From Chara braunii (Eukaryota; Streptophyta; Charophyceae; Charales; Characeae), in contig BFEA01000722.1 in the NCBI GenBank assembly GCA_003427395.1, positions 440,931 to 471,278 of the forward strand: 30,348 nucleotides of DNA, read 5' to 3'. This document shows, in pieces, positions 21,270 to 29,291 of this stretch (the stretch's first letter is position 1; each line of letters starts with the position of its first letter). The position numbers and the translations under genes were made by a program. The notes below the pieces were generated by a model, which saw nothing but the letters and a program-made list of their open reading frames with translations, was not told where the DNA came from and made no database searches.

Positions 21270-21695
21270 TTTGCGTAGGAGTTACCGGTCCCTAGCAGCG
21301 GGCCTGGAACGGTACGAGGAACCTGTATAGGAACTTCCTGGGAAATGGCTAGACGACACACGGAATGGCAGCAGGATATATACGAGTGAGAGGCAAGGCG
21401 CCCGGCCTCTTTTTCGACTAAAGTGCAATAGGGCACCTTCCTGAAGATTCCGTCGAGCGAGCGGATGAAACCGGTAGAAGGATTTGCTTTGTCGATGGTA
21501 TAAGGAGAACTGGCTATGGTGACACGCTCCAGTGTTGGGTACGAAGTGAGAGATCACAGATGAAGGTTGAACTCAGAAGGGCAATAATTTTTCAGACTGG
21601 TCTTTTGAGTTTGTTCTTTGAGTCTGTGTTGACTTCTACGTGTACATGACACGAGAGAGCTGCTCATTGTGTCTCCCGACAGACTGTTGCCACAG
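20611..21695 (+). repeat. upstream direct repeat (pseudo-LTR A)
   Basis: It starts GTTTCATTGGGGGCCTTGGC and matches 25998-26873 plus 27581-27709 in the same orientation. It begins with sequence that in the downstream copy encodes the C-terminus of the RT protein, then 3' UTR with (TTTA)n, then sequence leading into the 5' UTR. This fits a 5'-truncated upstream unit of a tandem pair, as in Penelope-like elements. It has no TG...CA ends, so it is not a retroviral-type LTR. Confidence 0.85.
21165..21272. repeat. (TTTA)n tetranucleotide array in repeat A
   Basis: About 25 ATTT units. Repeat B has a much shorter array at about 26549-26589, so the array length differs between copies. A second short ATTT stretch (21046-21062; 26436-26452) is in both. 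Confidence 0.95.
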
Positions 21696-22017
21696 TTTGC
21701 CTTATCTGGGAACACAGTAACTGGAGTCTTTACTAGCCTAACGGTGGTTGTGTTAGTATTGTCGTGTTAGTATTGTCGTGACAAGAAGCTACTCCAGTAG
21801 AGGAGAGGAGTTAGTATCACCGTTGGAGAGAAGTGCTAGTACGGAGGGTTTACGATCTAGCTTGAGAAGAAAGGTTAGTAATACCATAGAGGAGAGTTGT
21901 TACCACCATCAAAGGAAAGGGTGATCGTCGAAAAGAGTTTACAGGACAGCGGCACCGAGAGCATTGGGAGAGAGAGACGCAGCGTAGTGCTTACTACGGA
22001 GAAGATACAGGGACAAC
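21696..22017 (+). other. 5' untranslated region of the Penelope-like element
   Basis: Non-coding, purine-rich sequence between repeat A and the first ATG, with a small duplication (TGTTAGTATTGTCG twice at about 21752 and 21766). It ends GGGACAACATG. Confidence 0.6.
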
Positions 22018-22647
22018 ATGAATAACGGGAATAATGGTAATGGGAACTACGGGGGTAGACCAGCGATCAACTGTTTCGAATGCGGGAAGGCGGGACATAT
22101 GGCCCATGACTGTTGTTCTAGGAGAGGACCGCCAAATCAGCAAGAAGACGATGTGCATACATTCGTTAGAGAACTAATGGAGGAGAAGAAAGAAGAAAGG
22201 AAGAAACGAGTCGAAGAAGAACAGAGAAGACTCAAGGAAGAGGAGGAGAGGAAACGGGAATTAAACATAGTGAGGAGGACTGAGGATATGAGACTACAGC
22301 TACAAGCAGAGATCGAAGAAAAATGGAGGCAGCAACAGAAACAACAAGAGGCGAAGCAAGAAATAGCGAAGGTGGTCAGCACGACGATTTTGAAGATTAC
22401 CAGTCTGAAGGTATCTCCGCAGAGCATAGCTATCACGAAGACAAAATCGAAGAAGAAAGGGACTAGATACAACAAGAACCGTAGACATGGCAAGCGGATA
22501 GTTGAATCGTCCTCGAGCTCCTACTTGGATAGCAGAGAGAGTTCCACCTCCAGCGATTCAAGCGTGGACACGGATGAGAAGATTTTGAGGATTGCGAGGA
22601 GACTACGTGAGGAGAGACAGAAGGAGAGGTTGAAGAAGAAGAAATAG
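22018..22647 (+). pseudogene. CCHC zinc knuckle and charged coiled-coil protein (gag-like)
   Basis: The 209-residue frame starts with an Asn/Gly-rich leader, then CFECGKAGHMAHDC at about residues 19-32, an exact C-x2-C-x4-H-x4-C zinc knuckle. Residues about 45-125 are a long run of E, K and R (EELMEEKKEERKKRVEEEQR) that should form a coiled coil, followed by a basic segment and a serine-rich tail (SSSSSYLDSRESS). Such knuckles bind the element's own RNA. The ATG follows GGGACAAC directly. A TAG closes the frame at 22645-22647, but similar coding continues beyond it (DEPTTPPLGRRRTKN), so this frame was probably once joined to the downstream parts. Left open whether it was a separate ORF1. Confidence 0.8.
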
Positions 22648-22706
22648 ACAAGAGGCAGACCCTCCAAATCCAGCAGGAGAACAACCGAGAAAGGGGAATG
22701 CTCTAG

Positions 22707-22982
22707 ATGAACCGACGACCCCACCGCTCGGACGACGACGAACCAAGAACACCACTCACAATAGGCTACAAAGGCATAGCAGCGGGATGCTCACGGGAAG
22801 GAATGTTACAATACACCCTGGTTGTACAACGCCAGTATTCGGCAAAGAAGGTAGACCAACTGAGAGAGCTTTGTGCGAAAGAAGGTATACGATCGACGAA
22901 GAAGAGTGACATGGTTGTGGAGCTGGTTAGGAAACAAACAGAGAAGGTTTACGAAGGTCTGTTTGACAATCCTACCGGCTAG
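22707..22982 (+). pseudogene. SAP-like segment of the element protein
   Basis: In a shifted frame the sequence reads QLRELCAKEGIRSTKKSDMV followed by VELVRKQTEKV. A leucine-rich helix, KEGI turn and a second helix ending in LVRK resembles a SAP motif, a small DNA-binding helix-extended loop-helix. About 45 upstream residues are of uncertain reading. It lies between the coiled coil and the GIY-YIG domain. The domain name is inferred from pattern only. Confidence 0.5.
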
Positions 22983-23209
22983 ACGGAAGGGCAAAAGTCC
23001 CAAGAGGAGAAACGAGACAAGACACCAGCCGAAGTGGTAAGGACGGCGGTGAACACTCGAGGAAAGAGTAAGATGTTTGTGGCCCCCCGTGCTATCCTAC
23101 GTTCGGCCCCAGCCAGCAATGCTGACCTGGGGTCGGGTTGACTCGTGGTGCCCCCTACGGTCGCTGAACTAGGAAGTCTCTCAGAGAGGACCTAGAGCTT
23201 CGGCGAGCC

Positions 23210-23719
23210 TTGCGTGGGCATGGCAGAGCTAGCGAAGAAGCCACGGAAGTCGAACGAAGATTGGCGACGACTACCTGGATACCTGGCATGAGAGGCGAGA
23301 TACGATGGCTGACCAAGTACCAGGACAAGGCGGACGTAAGCAGCGAAACTCTAGAGCTTCGGACCAGTGGCACATACGTAGTCGCGAGGCCTTGGTCTAA
23401 GCGCACCTACGTGGGCTGCACTGCAAGACCAATCATCCACAGGTGACGTAAACACCTCCTAGCGGCGAAGTCAGGAGCGAAGGGGAAAACATCGCAACTG
23501 CACCGATGGATGCGAACTTTCGGTATCGATAAGTTCGTTGTTTTCCCTATCAGACATACCACCGCCGAGGACGACTTCGCCTTTGAATGTCACCTTATCC
23601 GCGACCTCTGTCCTAACCTCAACACGTTGGGAACAAGCAGGAAACCTTCCAAGAGCACACGAAGATGCAAAGGGAAGCGGGAGCCGAAGAGGAGAGGACA
23701 GCACAAGACGAAGGGATGA
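23210..23719 (+). pseudogene. GIY-YIG endonuclease domain
   Basis: One frame contains SGTYVVARPWSKRTYVGCTA (GIY as GTY at 23369, YIG as YVG at 23408), an arginine on the next helix (RPIIHR), a TGA at 23444-23446, then in the same frame QLHRWMRTFGIDKFVVFPI and FAFECHLIRDLCPNLNT. The pattern FGxxxFxxxPI...E...I...P.LNT is the C-terminal half of GIY-YIG nucleases, with the metal-binding Glu in FAFECHLI. In Penelope-like elements the nuclease nicks target DNA for primed reverse transcription. The TGA stands where HRW is common, suggesting a TGG to TGA change. It lies upstream of the RT, the reverse of canonical Penelope order. Confidence 0.82.
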
Positions 23720-24598
23720 TCGGTAGTGAAATTCCACACTCCCGACTCTCCTGAACTGGCTCGAGGAGAAGCAAGATACCAAGGACGGACCACTGGACGT
23801 GGTTTTCAGTTCCGAATACCTCTGGACCAATACGTGGAAGAGCATCTGTTGGAAGTTCGACGCCACATAGATCCGGTACAGAGATCGTAGCCTCACATTG
23901 AAGGAAGCGAAATACCTAGGCAAAGAAGGCGGCGAAGTTCGTTTCCTGAAGATTCGGAGAACGACTACTACCACCTAAAGGAACAAACTGTTCCTTTCAA
24001 AACCCCCACGGAATCCTAGACTCTCCTCTTCCTTAGTGCGGTACACGAACATGAAGCTTATTGGTCTGTATAGGACAGCTGGCCTATTTGGGAGGAAGGA
24101 GACACGAAACAAGCTCAAGATCAAACTGGATCGATCGCTAAGACTGAAAACTGGAGTCAGTGACGGTTAAATACCTGTTCAACACAGAGATTCGCAAGGC
24201 GGAGGTATGTAGACTCACAGAGACTGTGATAGGACATCGAGTAGCGAACCCAAATGTTGCCACCTTCGTGAAGAAAAAGGTCAGGGTAGTGTGCACGAAA
24301 AACAAGACCGTTGGGGAGATCATTCACAACCACAGGTAATACGCACACACGGACACCGTTCAGTGTCGATGCACAAAGTTCTCACTAGCGAAACAGGAAG
24401 GCCACGTACTCACCAGACTACTAGAAGTAGAGACCCGTGAATTCGTACGGAATGCATGGAATGTGACGAAGTCCGATCACATATGTAGTCGTGACTCTGT
24501 AGAACAGGCAATCACGAACGCGACGGCACATCTCCAAGGAAACCACCAGAGATCGATGTAGGGACTTGACTTGTTTCTGACAATGCCCGGACGAAGGC
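23720..24598 (+). pseudogene. linker with CxC motif between nuclease and RT
   Basis: Coding sense can be followed through frame changes: LDQYVEEHLLEVRRHIDPVQ; KEAKYLGKEGGEVRFLKI; YTNMKLIGLYRTAGLFGRKE; KKKVRVVCTKNKTVGEIIHN; then, past a TAA at 24338-24340, DTVQCRCTKFSLAKQEGHVL. The C-R-C pair followed by spaced His residues resembles a small zinc-binding motif ahead of the RT. I infer that this is part of the same polyprotein. At least three frame changes or stops are needed to read it. Confidence 0.55.
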
Positions 24599-25616
24599 TT
24601 GGATCAGGAAGTCCGAACTTGGGCACGATGGTTCAACGGTTTGGTCATGGCACCGGTAGATCGTAACCCGGAGACGCCGCTCTCATCTGTCATGTATTGT
24701 ACAGGCATGACTTTGGAAAAACGTTCGTACAGAATGCTGATTACGAAAAGGTATATAGGACAGAGGAGGAAGAACTACGGACCTGTAGGAAGGACTACAC
24801 CAATGCAGGACTTGATACAATAGGGAAGTGGAAGACTGACGGTAGACTCGGAAGAACTTACGTGATCCCGAAAGACAAGGACTTGCTGCGGTGGCGGCCT
24901 ATTGCTCCTGCTTGTGCTGACCCGGCGACGACTGAACAATGGATGTGCGGTAAAGCGCTGCATTGCCTCATCAAGAGACTCCCTCGGAAGAACTTCCATC
25001 TGAATTCTATCTACGTTATGAGAGACGAGCTAACCACTGCAGCGAAGAACTGAGAAACGTAGAATGTACTGCCGCTATGGGAAGATACTATGACATCAAA
25101 GAGATGTTTTCCTCGATTTCGCACACATCCGTCGAAGAGGCAGTCACAGATATGTTGGAGGCATACGAAGAAGACGGGTGGAAACGACTCAGAGTCGCTG
25201 TACGGGGGAAGTCTTGCGTACTCTCCAAGACTACACGCAAAAAGGAACCCGGCTACGTGTCGTTTGATTTTGAATCAATAAGAAAGATGGTTAGTTATGA
25301 CCTCGCCCACGCGTACATGAGATGTGGCAAGGACATCAAGAGACAAGTGGCACGAATACCGATGGGAAAAATATCCAGTCTGGTTCTTGCCACCATCACA
25401 TGCGCGATGGCTGAAGTCAAGTTTCTTAAGTCGCTCGGGACGGACAGGAGGCTGGTCAGAAGGTGGCGGATGGTTGACAACGTCTCGATCGTGGTGGGAT
25501 ACAACGACCAACCTGACTCGATGGAGAAGGCTGAACGAATTCTCAGCACCGTTGAAGACGCGTATGACAAGAACCTGAAGCTCATCCAGAAAGACGAGAA
25601 CACGAACCACTGGTAG
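24599..25616 (+). pseudogene. Penelope-type reverse transcriptase
   Basis: Three frames together give the RT: frame one at 24599-24696 (TWARWFNGLVMAPVDRN), frame two from 24697 (GRTYVIPKDKDLLRWRPIAP, the Penelope-type PKxHK...RPI block, then KALHCLIKRLPRKNFHLNS), and frame three from about 25046 (YYDIKEMFSSISHTSVEEAV with the first catalytic Asp at about 25092; RIPMGKISSLVLATITCAMA; RMVDNVSIVV). The catalytic box, normally VDD, is MVDN: the second Asp codon GAC is AAC at 25479-25481. A TAG at 25614-25616 interrupts NHW-stop-FIGG. This RT resembles Penelope/telomerase-like rather than LINE or LTR RTs. Confidence 0.82.
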
Positions 25617-26183
25617 TTCATTGGAGGAAGAATGTACATAGTAGCTGATCCCGTTCAGATCCACTTCGTACAAGAGACTAAGAATGGCGAATCACTCCGA
25701 GAAATGGGAATGATACGATACCAATCCATGCAAGATTTCGCCAGCTATTCCGACAAAGTACAGAAGAAAGCAGTTCTCTCCTCTACTCTGCGGAGATTGT
25801 GGTACACGTCCACATCGCCACCTCTGAGCGTTGGCTCCATGCAAGATTTCGCCAGCTATTCCGACAAAGTACAGAAGAAAGCAGTTCTCTCCGCTACTCT
25901 GCGGAGATTGTGGTACGCGTCGACGTCGCCACCTCTGAGCGTTGGCTCTATTGCATACGCTATTATCGAGAGCATCCTCCGGGGATACCACCCGGAGGTT
26001 TCATTGGGGGCCTTGGCCAAATTGGCCAAGGTTATGGGGTATAAAGCACTCCGACTCCTCGCCGCTTGCTTTCAGCAGCGGCTGGACGGCGAGAAGCAGC
26101 AGCGGTTGGCTTCTAGGAACCTCGACCGAAATGCAGTTACGAACAGCCACCATCTGACCGCGGCCACCGATTCGAGGCCATAA
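25617..26183 (+). pseudogene. RT thumb and C-terminal region running into repeat B
   Basis: In frame with the RT palm, after the TAG, the sequence reads FIGGRMYIVADPVQIHFVQE and then SMQDFASYSDKVQKKAVLSS, which occurs twice. It continues through YAIIESILRGYHPE into repeat B (VSLGALAKLAKVMGYKALRL). The final coding part thus overlaps the start of the direct repeat at 25998, explaining why the upstream repeat also begins with coding-like sequence. Confidence 0.65.
25725..25946 (+). repeat. in-frame 111-bp tandem duplication
   Basis: TCCATGCAAGATTTCGCCAG starts both units at 25725 and 25836. The unit is 37 codons, so the frame is preserved. The copies differ by a few bases. Confidence 0.95.
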
Positions 26184-26873
26184 CCGCCGAAGGCAGGGCA
26201 CAAGGACAGGTGTCAATCGGGGATTTCCCTCTACACGGGAAGTGTTTTGGTACCTTAAGTTTTGGAGACTGACCTGTTTCGGTGCTCCTTTAGTTCTTAG
26301 AACTCGCATAAATTCTGTCGGATAAGTAGATTTAGTTTTTTATTTATTTTATGCGATTGCCCAAACGACGTGGACCCTACGGTTTCCAAGCCCGATTTTC
26401 CCCTGGTAGGCACGATCGTTCGGTTGGACAGAATTATTTATTTATTTATTTACTTTATGTAGTTTGCGACTGCCCAAGCCGCAACCCTGAGGTCCTCGAG
26501 GCCGAATTTTCCCTTGGTCGGCAAAATCGTTCGGACTGCCGGAAGTTTAATTTATTTATTTATTTATTTATTATTTATTTATTTATTTGTGTAGGAGTTA
26601 CCGGTCCCTAGCCGCGGGCCTGGAACGGTACGAGGAACCTGTGTAGGAACTTCCTGGGAAATGGCGAGACGACACACAGAATGGCAGCAGGATATATATG
26701 AGTGAGAGGCAAGGCGCACGGCCTCTTTTTCGACTGAAGTGCAATAGCACACCTCCCTGAAGATTCCCGAGCGAGCGGATGAAACCGGTAGAAGGATTTG
26801 CTCTGTCGATGGTATAGGGAGAACTGGCGATGGTGACACGCTCCATTGTTGGGTACGAAGTGAGAGATCACAG
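25998..26873 (+). repeat. downstream direct repeat (pseudo-LTR B), first part
   Basis: Matches 20611-21559 with a shorter (TTTA)n array and an extra stretch near 26178-26200. It ends GAGATCACAG, where an insertion begins. Confidence 0.88.
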
Positions 26874-27580
26874 TCTTCAAACACCAGTACACCCGCACCT
26901 AAAATCCCGAACCTACCTGCCCACTGCGCGCGGCTATTTTCCGATCCTTCTGCGTGTGGATACCTGCAGTGGGAATTTCGGAAGTGGCACCGGTGCCGAC
27001 GGTCTACCTGAAGGGGGGAAAAAAAAAGAAAGGAAAAAACATGCCAGAGATTAATGATGTCGTGGAAGGACGTCACAGAGGCCATACTCAAACGATCACT
27101 TTCCAGAATGCATCTGACCACTATTACGGGGAGAGGAAAACATTGCTGTTTTTTCTTTTTTTCTCCTTTTGTTTTTTTCTTCATTTCCCTGCCAGCAAGG
27201 CAGCGCATATTCCTCTTGCTCAAAACGCCCTCGCTGAGGGCATACTCACACTAGCACCGTTGAAATGCATCCAACCTCTTTCACGGCCAAAGCTTTGTTG
27301 GCTTTTCTTTTTTTTTGTTCTTTTTTTGTGAGTCTGACAGTCTGGCTCCCCGTGTTCCTGGGTCTGCCGAAGTGTCCTCACTGAGGGCAGTACTCCAAAA
27401 AGTGTATCCAACTGGAATCACGGCCAAAGCGTGTTTTAATTTTTGGGACGTACAGATTTGACATGGGCCCAAAATTTTGAAAACCTTCTGACACTCCGAC
27501 CCTGCCCCGAGCAAGTGTTTTACTTCTTGTGGCGACAAGTTATTTTGCTGCAAGGCTGAGGCCGTGTACTGGTGGTTTAA
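26874..27580. mobile_element. 707-bp insertion with short inverted ends in repeat B
   Basis: Repeat A reads continuously across this point (GAGATCACAG then ATGAAGGTTG at 21560), whereas repeat B carries 707 extra bases. The ends are TTCAAACACCAGTACAC and GTGTACTGGTGGTTTAA, which pair as imperfect inverted repeats of about 15 bp with one indel. Inside, CTCGCTGAGGGCATACTC and CTCACTGAGGGCAGTACTCC, each followed by CACGGCCAAAGC, form a loose tandem pair. There is no transposase frame and no evident target duplication. It is probably a non-autonomous DNA transposon. Confidence 0.72.
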
Positions 27581-27709
27581 ATGAAGGTTGAACTCAGAAG
27601 GGCAATAATTTTTCAGGCTGGTCTTTGTTCTTTGAGTCTGTGTTGACTTCTAAGTGTACATGACACGAGAGAGCTGCTCGCTGCATCTCCCGACAGACTG
27701 TTGCCGCAG
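27581..27709 (+). repeat. downstream direct repeat (pseudo-LTR B), end part
   Basis: It resumes ATGAAGGTTGAACTCAGAAG as at 21560 and follows repeat A to about CGACAGACTGTTGCC, after which the two diverge. That fixes the right edge of the Penelope-like element to within a few bases. Confidence 0.85.
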
Positions 27710-27907
27710 ACTGTGTCCTATCGTCTATTACGTCCCAGGGTGGATGTACGTGCTATAATGCAGGAATGCTGGGCTCGTCGTCTGAATATCTATATGGATT
27801 TGTTTAAACCAGTCTGGTGGTGTAAAGGTTTTAAAGAGAGACATGCAAAGTTTGTGTCGCTGCGATGACAGATTTCTCATCGGTGCTTACCAACAAATGA
27901 CTGGTTA

Positions 27908-27924
27908 ATGTACGGATCTATGAA
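27908..27924. repeat. 17-bp target site duplication, left (inserted segment)
   Basis: ATGTACGGATCTATGAA, identical to 28237-28253. Confidence 0.88.
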
Positions 27925-28236
27925 TCACATTGTGGAAGCACCCGTTAACCAACAGGAAGTACCCCGTGTGTGGTATGCGGGCTAAGTACCAATGGAAGGG
28001 TTTTGTGCAGTGGAGCGAAGTGTGCGAGAATTGCCGCATCCATGTGATGTGTCCGTGTGGTGTTGTGTGTGGGTTGCGTCGGACACTACAGCCAGGCAGT
28101 GGTGGGGTGGATATCAACACCGGTATGGTTTCACTTTTAACACGGTGTCCTGGCTGTAGTAGTTAAAATACTTGGCTCCTGAGGCCGAGGTCGCCGGTTC
28201 GAATCCGTGCTTGCACGGAGGAGGACGTTGGCCCGT
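27925..28236 (+). mobile_element. 312-bp retro-inserted segment with tRNA-like region (SINE-like)
   Basis: It splits LINE coding sequence between two identical 17-bp copies of ATGTACGGATCTATGAA; removing it and one copy restores the LINE reading MYGSMNHLNHII. A duplication of this length is typical of LINE-machinery retroposition. Near its right end are pol III box A-like and box B sequences (28148-28202). In ordinary SINEs the tRNA-like part is at the 5' end; here it is near the 3' end and there is no poly-A. The segment also contains an 11-bp perfect hairpin stem (CTACAGCCAGG/CCTGGCTGTAG) and a cysteine-rich open stretch. Confidence 0.7.
28148..28202 (+). promoter_or_regulatory. tRNA-like pol III box A / box B region
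   Basis: TGGCTGTAGTAGTT resembles box A and GGTTCGAATCC matches box B exactly. Between them TTGGC-TCCTGAG-GCCGA can form a 5-bp anticodon-type stem with a 7-base loop. The D stem does not pair and there is no acceptor stem, so it is a tRNA-derived relic, not a tRNA gene. Confidence 0.65.
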
Positions 28237-28253
28237 ATGTACGGATCTATGAA
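28237..28253. repeat. 17-bp target site duplication, right
   Basis: ATGTACGGATCTATGAA, identical to 27908-27924. Confidence 0.88.
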
Positions 28254-28560
28254 CCACCTGAACCACATTATTCAACTTCGGAGCAACGGGGATTGCCCCA
28301 AGTAGACAAATCAGCTATTGAACATATTTTTTTACAATGCCCTTAGTCAAGGTTTCTGTGGACACAATGGGACTATGAAAAGCGAAGACTGACAGGGCTG
28401 GATTGGCCTTGGGACTGGCGGCGCTACTTTTGGGCCGCAATTGTTACACTATCCTTGTCTACATTCCAGCAAAACTTGTTTAATTTAGGAAGGAAAGCGG
28501 TGTTGTGGGTATTATCATACTATTATGGTATAAGGGGTGTGTACACACATGGGAGAAAGT
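28254..28560 (+). pseudogene. LINE C-terminal zinc-finger region
   Basis: After the insertion the frame gives HIIQLRSNGDCPK, then with a frame change VDKSAIEHIFLQCP and FLWTQWDYEKRRLTGLDWPW. C-P-x-C....E-x-x-x-H-x-x-x-x-C is the zinc-finger signature (zf-RVT type) at the C-terminus of plant LINE ORF2; one cysteine is replaced or lost at the frame break. GRKAVLWVLSYYYGIR follows, like the RxxVLxxIWxxRN helix usual after the finger. Decayed. Confidence 0.72.
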
Positions 28561-28784
28561 GAGAAAGATGGTAAGGAAATTTCAGATCTCATCCAACAGT
28601 TTATACAAATAGAGATCCGAGCTCACCGGGTCAAAACAAAAACTGAACTGCGAGTGTTTTGCCAAAAAAAGGATGTCAATTTCGTCGAACAAAAAATTCA
28701 GAAACTCACTGGACTGGCTGGGGGACGCCTTAGGGGAGAGACTCTGGGATGTGATTTGGCCAGGAGGGGAAGGGGATGAAGTCT

Positions 28785-28792
28785 CTTTCAAG
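28785..28792. repeat. 8-bp target site duplication, left (MITE copy 2)
   Basis: CTTTCAAG, identical to 29284-29291. Confidence 0.92.
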
Positions 28793-29092
28793 CATGGTTA
28801 CCAACCGGACGTCCGGATCCCGATCCAGACAGTCCGGTGTCCGGTGTCCGGTGTCCGGTTCGGAGGGTCTGGTTGGACCCCGATTTTGAAAAATTCAAAA
28901 AGAAATTTTGGGGTTCCCAGGCTGTTTACCTGGGCCTGAGGTACCCTGGAAGAATAATGCTGATGTTTTCTGAGAACCGGTACCCCAAACAGACAGGCCC
29001 TGTAAGGGCCCTCTGTGTGATAACATTGGCACACGAGTTCACTGCTTTGCTCTTATTTGGATGGAATCTTGGTGCATTTGAGCTCTCTGCTT

Positions 29093-29147
<55 letters not shown>

Positions 29148-29283
29148 TTTAATCCGGACAAACGGACACTGACACAGCAAACTGGACTGTCCGGGTCCGG
29201 ATGTTTGGATGTCCGGTTTGATCCAGACACGGGTCCGGGGTCCGTGTCCGGTTGTCCGGTTGTCCGGGTCCGGGGCAACCATG
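28793..29283. mobile_element. hAT-like MITE, copy 2 (491 bp, TCCGG-rich ends)
   Basis: The left end is CATGGTTACCAACCGGACGT and the reverse complement of the right end is CATGGTTGCCCCGGACCCGG. A perfect 8-bp duplication (CTTTCAAG) flanks it. The left terminus matches the 634-1234 copy at 19 of the first 20 bases, so they are one family. Subterminal zones again hold TCCGG arrays, including TCCGGTG three times in tandem at about 28830. The interior holds (GT)n and no transposase. The site lies in sequence that appears to be the LINE 3' end. Confidence 0.93.
29094..29145. repeat. (GT)n microsatellite inside MITE copy 2
   Basis: About 26 GT units. Confidence 0.95.
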
Positions 29284-29291
29284 CTTTCAAG
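29284..29291. repeat. 8-bp target site duplication, right (MITE copy 2)
   Basis: CTTTCAAG, identical to 28785-28792. Confidence 0.92.

Larger units (their letters stand above)
20611..27709 (+). mobile_element. Penelope-like retroelement with permuted GIY-YIG-RT order
   Basis: The unit is bounded by direct repeats (20611-21695 and 25998-27709, the latter interrupted). Coding order inside is CCHC knuckle and coiled coil, SAP-like segment, GIY-YIG nuclease, CxC motif, RT. Canonical Penelope elements have RT followed by GIY-YIG; nuclease before RT is the permuted arrangement known from the Naiad/Chlamys group of green algae, protists and invertebrates. Terminal direct repeats made by partial tandem copies are also a Penelope trait. 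The element lies inside an L1-type LINE. Stops, frameshifts and a mutated catalytic box show this copy is dead. Confidence 0.82.
27710..28784 (+). mobile_element. L1-type LINE, 3' segment
   Basis: The ORF2 reading of the interrupted LINE resumes: VDVRAIMQECWARRLNIYMD, LFKPVWWCKGFKERHAKFVS, then CLPTNDWLMYGSMNH. After an inserted segment (27925-28236) it continues NHLNHIIQLRSNGDCPK. The orientation and domain order match the 18.9-20.6 kb segment, so both are halves of one copy split by the Penelope-like element. It continues to the insertion site of the MITE at 28793. Confidence 0.78.

Noticed and set aside
22137-22493. Minus-strand Cys/Ser/Phe-rich frame
   Set aside because: It is the antisense of the Glu/Lys-rich coiled coil.
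20611-27709. LTR retrotransposon bounded by the direct repeats
   Set aside because: The repeats lack TG...CA ends, PBS and PPT; the RT and GIY-YIG nuclease are Penelope-type; the repeat start is coding, as expected for partial tandem copies.
28148-28215. Functional tRNA gene
   Set aside because: Box B and an anticodon-like stem exist, but the D stem and acceptor stem do not pair, and it lies inside a retroposed segment.
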